In this document: in pieces, positions 1-9,432 of the stretch
Layout: each line of letters opens with the position of its first letter
Numbering within the stretch: position 1 is the first letter of the stretch
Assembly: GCA_046263255.1 (NCBI GenBank)
Contig: JBHELD010000056.1
Location: 1 to 42,918 of the forward strand
Origin: JALZEG01 sp046263255
GTDB lineage: Bacteria; Actinomycetota; CADDZG01; WHSQ01
Length of the DNA stretch: 42,918 nucleotides
Reading direction: 5' to 3'
Notes under the pieces: model-generated
Told to the model about the DNA's origin: nothing
Seen by the model: the letters and a program-made list of their open reading frames with translations, nothing else
Databases searched by the model: none
Position numbers and translations under genes: made by a program

Positions 1-477
1 GACGAACACCGTCCGGACGGCGCGCGACAGCCCCTCGTCCATCGTGAAGCGCTCGCGCTCCCAGTCACACGACTCGCCGAGCTGCCGCATCTGCTGAGTG
101 ATCTGCGACCCGTACCGGTGCTTCCACTCCCAGACCTTCTCGACGAAGGCGTCGCGGCCCAGGTCGTGCCGGTCGACCCCCTCGTTACGCAGGTCTCGTT
201 CGACGACGTTCTGCGTCGCGATCCCGGCGTGGTCCGTTCCCGGAACCCACAGCGTCTCGTAGCCGAGCATCCGCGCGCGGCGGATCAGCGCGTCCTGCAG
301 CGAGTGGTTCAGCGCGTGGCCCATGTGGAGCGCGCCTGTGACGTTGGGTGGCGGGAGCACGATCGAGTACGGCTCGCGCGCCGACTGCGTGTCCGCGCGG
401 AACACGCCGTCGCGCTCCCACGTCTCGTACCAGCGGCGCTCGATGTCCTCCGGCTGGTACGCCTTCGGCAACGTCAC
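1..477 (-). CDS. valS: Valyl-tRNA synthetase, N-terminal part (runs off window edge)
   Basis: Class I aminoacyl-tRNA synthetase that charges tRNA-Val in the cytoplasm. Only the first 159 codons are present. The translation opens LPKAYQPEDIERRWYETWE and contains PPPNVTGALHMGHAL, the ValRS form of the HIGH nucleotide-binding motif (here HMGH), followed by GTDHAGIATQ. The start is the GTG at 477-475; its GTGA overlaps the TGA stop of the upstream DUF3352 gene, so the two are probably translationally coupled. The KMSKS motif, editing domain and C-terminal coiled coil lie outside the window. IleRS or LeuRS are less likely because PPPNVTG followed by LHMGHA is typical of ValRS. Confidence 0.93.
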   Translation of the reverse strand, partial: MTLPKAYQPEDIERRWYETWERDGVFRADTQSAREPYSIVLPPPNVTGALHMGHALNHSLQDALIRRARMLGYETLWVPGTDHAGIATQNVVERDLRNEGVDRHDLGRDAFVEKVWEWKHRYGSQITQQMRQLGESCDWERERFTMDEGLSRAVRTVFV

Positions 478-2048
478 TCGACGCCGACCACGAGCCTCGA
501 CACGACGGTGTCGCCCACCTTCTTAGCGCCCGCCGCGACGTGCGTGAACACGTCGACGACCGGCTTGACGTCCTCGATGTACCCCTCGTCGGGCGCGCCG
601 CCGAACGTCGCGATCGCCTCGCCGAAGGCCTGGGCGGCGTCCACGTCGACGAAGAGCCAGATGTTGAAGTCGTCGCCCATCTCGTCCTGCGCCGCCTGGA
701 ACGAGTCGGACTGCGCCAGCGTGTCCCCGCCCGCCAGCGCGTCTGCCGCGTCGCTCCCGTACGTGATGGCGAGGCGGTCACCGCCGGTGACGTTGATCGG
801 CGCGGGCGCGCCCGGCACCTGCAGGCTGAAGCCCTCGAGGCCTCCCTGAGAGAGCGGCTTCGGCCCCAGCCCCTGCTGGAGGAGGAGCTGCTCGATCTTC
901 TCGACGAGCGCGGACGTCTTCGCCGGGTCCGTCGACTCGACCACGAGGCCGCCGCCGATCTCCTGGATGTTGGCGCCCTGGACGAAGAGGCCTGCATCGC
1001 TCATCCACGACAGGACGTCCTGCCGGAGGCGCAGGCCCGTCTGGGCGAAGAAGACGTTCTCGAGCTGCACCGCGTCGAGCCCCGGCAGGTCGGCGAACGT
1101 GTCGATGATGCCGCCGATCATGTCGCCGAACCCGGGCAGCCCGAAGGCGAACCACGCGTCGCCCGGCAGCTCCGAGACGACGCTCCCCTGGGCGATCGCC
1201 TCGGCAAACGACGCGAACTGCCCCGTCGCGAACGAGCCCGAGGACTCGAACACGGCCGAGTCCGCCGTCGCGTAGAGGATCCCCGCCTGCGGTTGCGGGT
1301 CCTCTCCGATGAAAGCCTCGAACGCGTCGCTCTGCTCCGGCGGCAGGCCCGCGTTGAGCCCGATCTCGTCGAAGAGCCTCTTGGTGTCGATGTAGTAGAG
1401 CCCGACCCAGTCGTCCCTCAGCGGGTCGGTCGCGGCCGTGAAGTCCTCCGCCGTCTCGAGCGTCTCGTCGCCCGCGAGCGTGTCGATCGAGTCCTTGATC
1501 GCGTCCTCGGTTCCGAGGACCATGAAGCCCTCGAGGAACGCGAGCGCCGTCGGCCCCGCCTTCTCGACCTGGTACTCCGTGTCCTCGTAGGTCTTGGGCT
1601 CGAGGTCGTCGAGCTCGCCGTCGGCGATCTTCCTCACGAACCGCTCCGCCGCCTCGTCGTCACTGCTCTCGACGAGGACGGCTCCGTTCGGAGCGTCGGC
1701 CGTCCCGCCTGGGCTTGCATAGGCGGCGAGCTGGTCTCCGAGCCAGGGCTCGACGTCCTGCGCGTACGACACGCCCTGGTCCTCGAGCGACTCGTCGACG
1801 CGATCCGTGAGCCACTCGATGACGTCCTCCGTGCTCTCGATGCCGGGGAACTTCTTGAAGAAGTCGTCCACGGCCTGCTTCTGGCCGTTCGACGGCTCGA
1901 TGAAGAAGTTCGTGTAGAAGAACGCGTCCGGCGGCACGAAGGCCAGCGCGTCGTCCTCCGCCGGCGCGAGGAAGCGGGTCAGCGCGAACGCGCCTCCGCC
2001 TACGACGAGAACGGCGGCGATGACGATTGCAAGGACTTTTGGTTTCAC
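474..2048 (-). CDS. DUF3352 membrane-anchored exported protein
   Basis: A 524-aa protein with one N-terminal hydrophobic segment (residues 4-27) that looks like a signal anchor, then a large acidic extracytoplasmic region. The stretch beginning DDALAFVPPDAFFYTNFF resembles DUF3352 proteins, whose function is unknown. The body has repeated alternating beta-type segments such as GPTALAFLEGFMVLGTEDAI and DRLAITYGSDAADALAGG, suggesting duplicated substrate-binding-like modules. It sits between clpX and valS on the same strand and overlaps valS by 4 bp. The gap to clpX is 87 bp, so it may belong to the tig-clpP-clpX transcript or have its own promoter. I know of no established role. The family assignment rests on recognising the N-terminal pattern. 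Confidence 0.8.
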   Translation of the reverse strand: MKPKVLAIVIAAVLVVGGGAFALTRFLAPAEDDALAFVPPDAFFYTNFFIEPSNGQKQAVDDFFKKFPGIESTEDVIEWLTDRVDESLEDQGVSYAQDVEPWLGDQLAAYASPGGTADAPNGAVLVESSDDEAAERFVRKIADGELDDLEPKTYEDTEYQVEKAGPTALAFLEGFMVLGTEDAIKDSIDTLAGDETLETAEDFTAATDPLRDDWVGLYYIDTKRLFDEIGLNAGLPPEQSDAFEAFIGEDPQPQAGILYATADSAVFESSGSFATGQFASFAEAIAQGSVVSELPGDAWFAFGLPGFGDMIGGIIDTFADLPGLDAVQLENVFFAQTGLRLRQDVLSWMSDAGLFVQGANIQEIGGGLVVESTDPAKTSALVEKIEQLLLQQGLGPKPLSQGGLEGFSLQVPGAPAPINVTGGDRLAITYGSDAADALAGGDTLAQSDSFQAAQDEMGDDFNIWLFVDVDAAQAFGEAIATFGGAPDEGYIEDVKPVVDVFTHVAAGAKKVGDTVVSRLVVGVE

Positions 2049-2135
2049 GGGGAACCTCCCAGGTTCACGAGACGCACGGATGCCGGAAGAACGTTGCTGC
2101 CGAGATCAAAGGCTATGGGTGCGGAAGGCGACGGA

Positions 2136-3416
<1,281 letters not shown>

Positions 3417-3428
3417 CCCGCTCCCTTG

Positions 3429-4127
3429 CTACGCCTCTGGGCTCTTGACCGGAGCACCCTCGGCTTCGGCGTTGGCGATGCGCGCCGGCTCCCCCTGGAG
3501 AAGCGCACCCCCGCGCTTCTCTGCGACCGTCCGGCTCGCGATCACCTCGTCGATAATACCGTAGGCCTCTGCCTCCTCGGCGCTCATGAACCGGTCGCGG
3601 TCGAGGTCCTTGCGGACCTGATCGGTGGACTGTCCGGTGTGCTCCGAGATGATCTCGATCATCCTGCGGTTGACGTCGAGGATCTCGCGGGCGTGGATCT
3701 CGATGTCCGCGGCGGTGCCCTGATAGCCCGCGGAGCCCTGGTGGATCATGATCTTCGCGTTCGGGAGCGAGAAGCGCTTTCCCTTCGCGCCGCCGCAAAG
3801 GAGGATCGCCCCCATCGACATCGCCATGCCGACGCAGATCGTGGAGACGTCGGGCTTGATGTACTGAATCGTGTCGTAGATGGCCATGCCGGCGTACACC
3901 TGGCCCCCGGGCGAGTTGATGTACAGGCTGATGTCCTTGTCGGGATCCTCGGACTCGAGGTGGAGGAGCTGCGCCACGATGACGTTCGCGACCTGGTCGT
4001 CGACCGGCGTCCCGAGGAAGATGATCCGCTCCTTCAGAAGGCGCGAGTAGATGTCGAACGCACGCTCGCCCCGGCTCGTCTGCTCGACGACCATGGGGAC
4101 GAGGTAGTTGTGAGGCTGGTTGGTCAT
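3429..4127 (-). CDS. clpP: ATP-dependent Clp protease proteolytic subunit ClpP
   Basis: Serine peptidase that forms the tetradecameric barrel partnered by ClpX. The 232-aa translation has the nucleophile Ser104 in GMAMSMGAILL, His129 in KIMIHQGSAGYQG and Asp174 in VRKDLDRDRF, a complete catalytic triad in family order, plus INSPGGQVYAG forming the oxyanion strand. The ATG at 4127 overlaps the tig stop as ATGA, indicating translational coupling. The C-terminal tail after about residue 205 is longer than in E. coli ClpP and probably disordered. Only one clpP copy is visible, although many actinobacteria carry two. Confidence 0.97.
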   Translation of the reverse strand: MTNQPHNYLVPMVVEQTSRGERAFDIYSRLLKERIIFLGTPVDDQVANVIVAQLLHLESEDPDKDISLYINSPGGQVYAGMAIYDTIQYIKPDVSTICVGMAMSMGAILLCGGAKGKRFSLPNAKIMIHQGSAGYQGTAADIEIHAREILDVNRRMIEIISEHTGQSTDQVRKDLDRDRFMSAEEAEAYGIIDEVIASRTVAEKRGGALLQGEPARIANAEAEGAPVKSPEA

Positions 4128-5500
4128 GAGGGATGTGCCTCCACTTCTTGCTCGGGCGGTCCGCCGGAGCGGCTCGCCGGCTCCTCGAAGGGTTCTTCGG
4201 TCGGGCGACCGGCCACATTTATGGCCTCGACCACGTGCTCCAAGGCCTTTCGACGCATGATATCGGCCGCCAGAGAACCCAAACGTCCTGCGTTCACCAC
4301 CTGTTCCGCGACCTCTTTCGGATCGCGCCCGCTGCGGTGCGCGAGCAGCGCGACCTCCCGGCCGATGTCCTCCTCGGTGACGTCGAAGCGCTCCTCGCGG
4401 GCGATCTCCTCCAGCAGGAGCTCGGCCTTCACCGACCGCTCGACCTGGCCGCGCACGTCCCGGCGGACCTCCAGCTCGGTGATGCCGGCGCGCCGGGTGT
4501 AGTCGTCCATCGTGAGGCCGGCGCGCTTCAGGTCCTCCTCGAAGTGCTCCAGACGGTGCGCCAGCTCGGCCTCCACGAGCTTCTCCGGCGGCCGGAGGTC
4601 GGACGCGTCGACGAGCGCGGCGAGCGCGCGGTTGGCGATCTCGTCACCGACCATCCCCTGCTTCACTCCTCCGAGGCGCTCGCGCAGGTCGTCTCTGAGC
4701 TCGTCCAGCGTGTCGAACTCGCCCATCGTCTTGGCGAGCTCGTCGTCGAGGGGCGGCAGCTTCTTGACCTTCACCTCTTTGACCAGGACGGTGAACGAGA
4801 TCTCCTGCCCGGCGAGGTCGCCGCTGCCCTCGGGCATCGTGTCGTTGAACTTCAGGATGGCGCCGGGGCGCGTGCCCTCGAGCTCCTCGTCGAGCTTCGG
4901 GGGCCCCGTGCGGGATCCGACCTCGTAGAGGAGGTCGGGCGCGCCGGCGCCCTCGACGAGCTCGTCGTGCCGGTAGCCCTTCAGGTCGACCAGGACGAAG
5001 TCCCCGCGGCGGGCCTCTCGCCCCACGGGCTCGAGCTCGGCGAAGCGGTCGCGCAGCCGGTCGAGCTGCTCGTCGAGCTCCTCGTCGGTGACCTCCGACG
5101 GGGGTGCCTCGATCGAGATCGCCGCCAGGTCCGGGATCCGGACGTCGGGCCTCACGTCGACGATCGCCTCGAACAGCAGCGGCCGCCCCGGGTCGAACTC
5201 GAGCACCTCGATGTCGGGGGGAGCGATCGCCTCGAGGTCCTCCCGCGCGAGCGCCTCTCGGTAGAGGTCGGGCAGGGCGTCTCTCAGCGCCTCCTCGCGG
5301 ATCACCTCCGGACCGACGCGGGCGTCGATCAGCTGGCGGGGGACCTTGCCCTTCCGGAAGCCCGGCACCTTGATGTCCGCGGCCCATCTTCTGTACGCCG
5401 CGTCCAGGGCGGGTTTGAGAGAATCCTCGGGCGCCTCCACCCGCAGCTTCACGCGGTCCTCGTCCAGTCGCTCGGAGGAGATCTGGAGGTCGGGGGGCAT
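4124..5500 (-). CDS. tig: Trigger factor, ribosome-associated chaperone and peptidyl-prolyl isomerase
   Basis: Binds the ribosome exit tunnel and holds nascent chains; it also has FKBP-type proline isomerase activity. The 458-aa protein has the ribosome-binding signature GFRKGKVPRQLI near residue 50. A PPIase-like domain spans about residues 150-245 (RRGDFVLVDLKGY, and NDTMPEGSGDLAGQEISFTV), followed by a helical C-terminal domain. The tail is acidic and proline-rich (PTEEPFEEPASRSGG), an extension seen in several actinobacteria. It is the first gene of the tig-clpP-clpX run. A TACTAT hexamer nine bases before the ATG suggests a promoter giving a leaderless or nearly leaderless mRNA. Confidence 0.96.
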   Translation of the reverse strand: MPPDLQISSERLDEDRVKLRVEAPEDSLKPALDAAYRRWAADIKVPGFRKGKVPRQLIDARVGPEVIREEALRDALPDLYREALAREDLEAIAPPDIEVLEFDPGRPLLFEAIVDVRPDVRIPDLAAISIEAPPSEVTDEELDEQLDRLRDRFAELEPVGREARRGDFVLVDLKGYRHDELVEGAGAPDLLYEVGSRTGPPKLDEELEGTRPGAILKFNDTMPEGSGDLAGQEISFTVLVKEVKVKKLPPLDDELAKTMGEFDTLDELRDDLRERLGGVKQGMVGDEIANRALAALVDASDLRPPEKLVEAELAHRLEHFEEDLKRAGLTMDDYTRRAGITELEVRRDVRGQVERSVKAELLLEEIAREERFDVTEEDIGREVALLAHRSGRDPKEVAEQVVNAGRLGSLAADIMRRKALEHVVEAINVAGRPTEEPFEEPASRSGGPPEQEVEAHPS

Positions 5501-5509
5501 GGGCTCGCC

Positions 5510-5515
5510 ATAGTA
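5510..5515 (-). promoter_or_regulatory. Candidate -10 element for tig
   Basis: On the minus strand TACTAT lies 9 nt upstream of the tig ATG. A start site about 7 nt downstream would put the RNA 5' end two or three bases before the start codon. No convincing -35 hexamer is visible, so this is an inference from position and the TANNNT pattern. Confidence 0.35.
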
Positions 5516-5632
5516 GCCCCGGGCCGATGCCTGGGAGCCGCGACGGTTGGGTCGTAAACCCCGAAGGAGCGCGGCGGCTCGTGACGAACGCGCGCCGGGA
5601 ATTAGTTAAGGGTGAAGTTTAGAGAGTCCTGG

Positions 5633-5692
5633 TTGAGGACCAGGGGCCGCGCTAGGCGGACGAAAGTGGGGATGACGACCCCTGGCCCTCAA
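5633..5692. repeat. Imperfect inverted repeat (17-bp arms, 26-nt loop)
   Basis: Arms 5633-5649 and 5676-5692 are inverse complements at 15 of 17 positions. The core is GAGGACCAGGGGCCG against CGACCCCTGGCCCTC, separated by 26 nt. Neither side has a T-run, so it does not look like a simple intrinsic terminator. It could be an operator or a structured 5' region of an RNA. Confidence 0.6.
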
Positions 5693-5971
5693 GCAGAACC
5701 CTTTGACTCACCGGTCAAACGATGTCGTTACGCTGCGTTACCTTTCGCCGCGTCCGGGGGCGCTCTCGACTAGACAATACGCCTTGCGGGGGCATCGGGT
5801 AACCAACTTGCGCTCACCCAGCGTAGTTGCCCGCCAGGCATTATGCACCGACCCGGCTGCCGTCAAACATACGTATTTCTATAGAGACTGCACGCGATCC
5901 GGGCGCTCCCGAGCTCGCTCGCGGGATCCCGTTCGGGAGCCGGACGGCGCCGGATGGGAAGATGAGCCGGA

Positions 5972-6047
5972 CGGGGCGTAGCGCAGCTTGGTCCAGCGCG
6001 CCTGCTTTGGGAGCAGGAGGTCGCCGGTTCGAATCCGGCCGCCCCGA
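5972..6047 (+). tRNA. tRNA-Pro (anticodon UGG)
   Basis: Cloverleaf built by eye. The acceptor CGGGGCG (5972-5978) pairs with CGCCCCG (6040-6046) and the discriminator is A. The anticodon stem CCTGC/GCAGG closes the loop TTTGGGA with anticodon TGG, and the T arm is GCCGG-TTCGAAT-CCGGC. The CCA end is not encoded. Confidence 0.95.
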
Positions 6048-6088
6048 CGTAGGTCGTCGCAGGGCGATCCGGGAACGGGAGGTGCAGG

Positions 6089-6553
6089 GTGAAGATGTCG
6101 GCGGGCTCGGTGGTCCTCGGGGTGTGCCTTGCGGCCGGCGCGCTTGCAGCGTGCGACGGGGACTCTTCCGGCGAAGGTCTGTCCAAGGCGGAGTACGTCG
6201 AGCGGGGCGACGCGATCTGCCGGAGGCTCGAGACGGAAGGGGAGAGCGTCGCCGTACCCCCCCAGGAGGCCCCGCTGGAGGCGCACGTCGCGTTCGTCGA
6301 GGACGTGCTCGCGCTCATGCATCCCGCCCGCGACGATTTCGAGGCCCTGGCCGCGCCCGAGGGTGACACGGCCGCGAAGGAGCGGTTCGACGGCTATTGG
6401 GAGCGGGTGACGTCCACGCTCGAGCGGGCCCGGGACGCCGCCGCCGGCGGCGAGCGGCAGGAGTACGAGGACGCGATCGCGGCGCTGCAGGAGGACGAGT
6501 CGCTCGCCGAGGACTTCAGGGACTACGGGTTCGAGGTCTGCGGGAACACCTAG
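6089..6553 (+). CDS. Small lipoprotein, function unknown
   Basis: A 154-aa protein with a lipoprotein signal peptide: short basic start, hydrophobic core and lipobox LAAC with Cys22, so it should be lipidated and held on the outer face of the membrane. The mature part is acidic and mostly helical, with a pattern (YVERGDAICRRLE ... FRDYGFEVC) seen in many small actinobacterial lipoproteins of unknown role. Two cysteines, in DAICRR and FEVCGN, could form a disulfide. The GTG at 6089 is chosen because GGAGG lies six bases upstream and this start gives a complete signal peptide. It follows tRNA-Pro by 41 bp and may share its transcript. Confidence 0.8.
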   Translation: MKMSAGSVVLGVCLAAGALAACDGDSSGEGLSKAEYVERGDAICRRLETEGESVAVPPQEAPLEAHVAFVEDVLALMHPARDDFEALAAPEGDTAAKERFDGYWERVTSTLERARDAAAGGERQEYEDAIAALQEDESLAEDFRDYGFEVCGNT

Positions 6554-6569
6554 GCACCGGGTAAGCGAC

Positions 6570-7415
6570 ATGGACGAGCAGCTCCGCTACTGGATGTCCT
6601 CCACGATCGCGGCCGTCCAGCCGTTCTGCGACGAGGTCGTCTTTGCCGCGGGCACGTTCCAGGGCGCCGGGGGCTGGGCCTGGGGCATCGGTAACGGCCT
6701 CCTCTTCAGCGGGCTCTTCCGGCGGCCGTCCAAGGCCGTCCGGGCGCGGACGGGCGGTCTGCCCGACGCGGTGATCCTCGCGATCGGCCCGACCAACGTG
6801 TACGTCTTCGCCTACAGGACCAGGCGCATGGCGCTGGACCTGCAGCCGCCCGTCCGGGTGTGGAGGCGCGACGACCTCGACGTGCGCACGGACGTGAGGC
6901 GCGTCGCCAGCAAGCTGACGATCGACGTGAGGTCGACCGGGGACCACCACGAGCTCGAGTCCACGTCGATGACCGGGCGGCTCGGCAAGATCACCCGCGC
7001 GATCTTCCGTCTGCTCGAGGACCCGCGCATCGGCGCGCCCACTGCGTCGCGCTTCGAGGTGGGCGGCAAGTCCACGACGGGTGATCCCGGCACGAGGCGG
7101 CGCGCGGCCGAGCTCGCCGACTCGATCGAGGCGGAGCTCAAGCGGCTGAACATGTGGATGACCGACCCGCCCTCGGAGGAGCACGTGCTCGCGGGAGGCG
7201 CGTTCGGACAGGGCACGGTCGCGTTCGTGACCTGGCTGCAGGTCGTCTTCGTCAGGCGCCTGCGCGAGGTCGCGGCGGGAGAGATGGAGATGCCCGCGTC
7301 GAGCTCGGTCGGCGCGATGGCGGTGCGGGAGTTCGACGGCGAGGTCCAGGACATGGAGCCCCTGATGGGGCTCATCCACGAGGTGGACCGCCTCGCCAAG
7401 CGGGGGCCGGGCTAG
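6570..7415 (+). CDS. Conserved hypothetical protein, 281 aa
   Basis: I do not recognise a family. The protein begins MDEQLRYWMSSTIAAVQPFCDEVVFA, has a glycine/tryptophan-rich segment around residues 31-47 (GAGGWAWGIGNGLLFSGLF), then a middle region with beta-type patterns (AVILAIGPTNVYVFAYR). That middle part resembles proteins that regulate or sense through a PH-like fold, but this is only an impression. The C-terminal half is helical and acidic. No signal peptide is evident. It starts 17 bp after the lipoprotein gene on the same strand, so an operon is likely. Codon use and GC at third positions match the chromosome. Confidence 0.7.
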   Translation: MDEQLRYWMSSTIAAVQPFCDEVVFAAGTFQGAGGWAWGIGNGLLFSGLFRRPSKAVRARTGGLPDAVILAIGPTNVYVFAYRTRRMALDLQPPVRVWRRDDLDVRTDVRRVASKLTIDVRSTGDHHELESTSMTGRLGKITRAIFRLLEDPRIGAPTASRFEVGGKSTTGDPGTRRRAAELADSIEAELKRLNMWMTDPPSEEHVLAGGAFGQGTVAFVTWLQVVFVRRLREVAAGEMEMPASSSVGAMAVREFDGEVQDMEPLMGLIHEVDRLAKRGPG

Positions 7416-7454
7416 GCGCCGCCGAGTCTCGATATCCTCGGAGACGCAAGACCT

Positions 7455-7528
7455 GCGGGTGTAGCTCAATGGCAGAGCTCCAGCCTTCCAAGCTGGTCAT
7501 GAGGGTTCGATTCCCTTCACCCGCTCCA
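7455..7528 (+). tRNA. tRNA-Gly (anticodon UCC), CCA encoded
   Basis: The acceptor GCGGGTG pairs with CACCCGC (7518-7524), the discriminator is T and the gene encodes CCA (7526-7528). The anticodon stem CCAGC/GCTGG encloses CTTCCAA, giving anticodon TCC. Unlike the other two tRNAs in this window, its 3' CCA is encoded. Confidence 0.95.
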
Positions 7529-7552
7529 GACCGGGCCGAGCAAGGAGCCGCC

Positions 7553-8908
7553 TTGAACCCACGCGAGCACGTCCGCGACAACGCCGAGAGGTACCTGGGG
7601 TGGTACGAGCAGGCGTGCTCGATCGCGTCGCTGGCGGAGCAGCCGGACGAGCTGGCCCGGATGGCGGCGTGGCTGGAGGAACGCTTCGCAGAGCTCGGCG
7701 GCACCACCGAGCGGCTGACGTACCCGGGCGCGCCGGACGCGCTCCTGTGCAACCTCGGCGACGGCCGGCGGACGGTCCTCGTCTACGACCACTACGACGT
7801 CCAGCCCGTGGACCCGATCGAGCTGTGGGACTCGAAGCCGTTCGCGCCCGAGATCCGGGACGGCGTCTTCTACGCACGCGGCGCCGCCGACAACAAGGGC
7901 GACCTCGTCGCGCGGCTCGCGGGAGTCGATGCCTACCGCGCCGTCCACGGCGACCTGCCCGTGTGCTTGAAGCTCCTCGTCGAAGGCGAAGAGGAGACGG
8001 GCTCGAAGTCGTTCCGGTCGATCGTCACTCGCTACGGCGACAAGCTGAAGGCCGACGGCTGCATCTGGGAGGGGATGGGCATCGACCACGCCGGCCGCCC
8101 CGAGTTCGTCTTCGGCGCGAAGGGCCTCGCGTACGTCGAGCTCGTCTGCCGCGGGCTGGCGGAGGACCAGCACTCGTCTCTTGCGGTGATCGCGCCGAGC
8201 CCGGTGTGGCATCTCGTGGAGGCGCTGGCCACCCTTCGCAGCCCCGACGGCAGGGTGCTGATCGACGGCTTCTACGAAGACGTGGTCCCTCCGACCGAGG
8301 AGGACGAGGCGATCCTGCGCGCGCTCCCGTTCGAGGAGGAGGCGGAGCGGATACGGCTCGGAGTTGAGGAGTTCGTCGGCGGGGACACCGGCATCGATCT
8401 CCTGCGGCGGTACTACTTCGAGCCGACGTGCAACATCGCTGGGATCGTCGCCGGGTTCACCGTGCCCGGCGCGTCGAAGACGGTGCTCCCGAAGGAAGCC
8501 ATGGCAAAGGTCGACATGCGCCTGGTCCCCGACCAGGACCCCGACGACGTCGTGGCGAAGCTGCGCCGGCACCTCGACGCCCGCGGGTTCGGCGACATCG
8601 AGTTCAACCGCTTCTCGAACGAGCACCCCGTGCGATCGCCGTCGGACTCGTTGGTCGGTCGCGCGGCTCTCGCCGCGGCGAAGTACGTCTATCGCGAGGG
8701 CCCCGCGGTCTCGCCGATGATGATCGGGACCGGGCCGATGTATCTGATCGCCGGCGTGCTCGGGATCCCGACCGTGTCGCCCGCCGGGGTCTGCCGGCCG
8801 GAGTCCAACATCCATGCGCCGAACGAGAACGTGCGCGTCGAGGATTTCCTGCGGACGATCGAGTACACGGTCGCGTGGATAGAGGCGCTCGCCGAGCAGC
8901 GATCCTGA
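7553..8908 (+). CDS. M20 family metallopeptidase (dipeptidase-like)
   Basis: Predicted cytosolic two-zinc peptidase of the M20/ArgE-dapE-carnosinase superfamily, cleaving dipeptides or acylated amino acids. Metal and catalytic motifs are in order: DHYDVQP (His and Asp ligand region), ARGAADNKGD (bridging Asp), VEGEEETGS (general base Glu and ligand Glu), a dimerisation domain in the middle, and NIHAPNENV near the C-terminus with the last His. The 451-aa length is normal. The start is the TTG at 7553: AAGGAG at 7542-7547 sits five bases upstream, and the domain begins there. Upstream in-frame codons run into tRNA-Gly and are not coding. It starts 24 bp after the tRNA and is followed directly by the GNAT gene. 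Confidence 0.92.
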   Translation: MNPREHVRDNAERYLGWYEQACSIASLAEQPDELARMAAWLEERFAELGGTTERLTYPGAPDALLCNLGDGRRTVLVYDHYDVQPVDPIELWDSKPFAPEIRDGVFYARGAADNKGDLVARLAGVDAYRAVHGDLPVCLKLLVEGEEETGSKSFRSIVTRYGDKLKADGCIWEGMGIDHAGRPEFVFGAKGLAYVELVCRGLAEDQHSSLAVIAPSPVWHLVEALATLRSPDGRVLIDGFYEDVVPPTEEDEAILRALPFEEEAERIRLGVEEFVGGDTGIDLLRRYYFEPTCNIAGIVAGFTVPGASKTVLPKEAMAKVDMRLVPDQDPDDVVAKLRRHLDARGFGDIEFNRFSNEHPVRSPSDSLVGRAALAAAKYVYREGPAVSPMMIGTGPMYLIAGVLGIPTVSPAGVCRPESNIHAPNENVRVEDFLRTIEYTVAWIEALAEQRS

Positions 8909-9432
8909 CGGGCGTCGAGCTGCGTCTCGACCCGCCGCTCGACGACGCCACCGTGCGGCGTCTGGTCGAGGTGTGGGTCGACGTCTCGAACGCGGGAGGA
9001 GCCGTCGGGTTCCCTCCGCCGCCGCCGACCGTGGCTGCGGACGACGTGGGACCGGTGGCCGAGGCCGCGTTCGCCGCCGTACGCGGGGGCCGCGACCACA
9101 TCGTCGTGGCCTACGAGTCCGGAACGATCGCCGGCTTCGCGTTCCTCGAGCACCGCCCCGGCCCGCTCTTCCGCCACTGGGCGACGGTCAAGCGGCTGCA
9201 GGTGCACCCGTCCGCGCAGGGCCGCGGTATCGGAACCGAGCTGCTGCGCGCGTGCGCCGGCTTCGGGCGCGAGCTGGGGCTCGAGCACCTCCACCTGACG
9301 GTGCGAGGGGGCACGGGGACCGAAGCCTTCTACGAGGCCGAGGGCTACGAGCCGATCGCGACGATCCCGGACGCGATCCGCCTGGCGCCCGGCGACACGA
9401 GGCCGGAGCTGTACATGGTGAAGCGGCTGTAG
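8905..9432 (+). CDS. GNAT family N-acetyltransferase
   Basis: Acetyl-CoA-dependent N-acyltransferase of unknown substrate. The acetyl-CoA pyrophosphate-binding motif A is plain: VKRLQVHPSAQGRGIGTELL, with Q-G-R-G-I-G in the loop. Beta-4 precedes it (IAGFAFLEHRPG) and motif B follows (FYEAEGYEPIATI). The domain's first strand, VELRLDPPLDD, begins right after the dipeptidase stop. The reading frame has no ATG, GTG or TTG before this strand, so the start is unsure. I place it at the CTG at 8905, overlapping the dipeptidase stop, while a GTG near 8955 would remove strand 1. It is probably co-translated with the peptidase. Confidence 0.82.
   Translation: MTGVELRLDPPLDDATVRRLVEVWVDVSNAGGAVGFPPPPPTVAADDVGPVAEAAFAAVRGGRDHIVVAYESGTIAGFAFLEHRPGPLFRHWATVKRLQVHPSAQGRGIGTELLRACAGFGRELGLEHLHLTVRGGTGTEAFYEAEGYEPIATIPDAIRLAPGDTRPELYMVKRL

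Larger units (their letters stand above)
5501..5971. other. Intergenic region between tig and tRNA-Pro
   Basis: About 470 bp without a credible protein-coding gene. It holds the divergent promoters for tig (minus) and probably tRNA-Pro (plus) and a long imperfect inverted repeat at 5633-5692. A TATAGA hexamer at about 5879 could be a -10 for the tRNA. I found no match to tmRNA, RNase P RNA or SRP RNA core motifs on either strand. Short open frames here have codon use unlike the neighbouring genes. Confidence 0.5.

Noticed and set aside
5520..5960. tmRNA, RNase P RNA or SRP RNA in the tig/tRNA-Pro gap
   Set aside because: I looked for their conserved cores on both strands and saw none; a covariance search would be decisive.
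5700..6370. Short plus- and minus-strand frames around tRNA-Pro
   Set aside because: They pass through the tRNA gene and lack a suitable start; the lipoprotein gene at 6089 is better supported.
7154..7552. Extended N-terminus for the M20 peptidase
   Set aside because: It would run through tRNA-Gly and the unknown 281-aa gene. The TTG start with AAGGAG is better placed.
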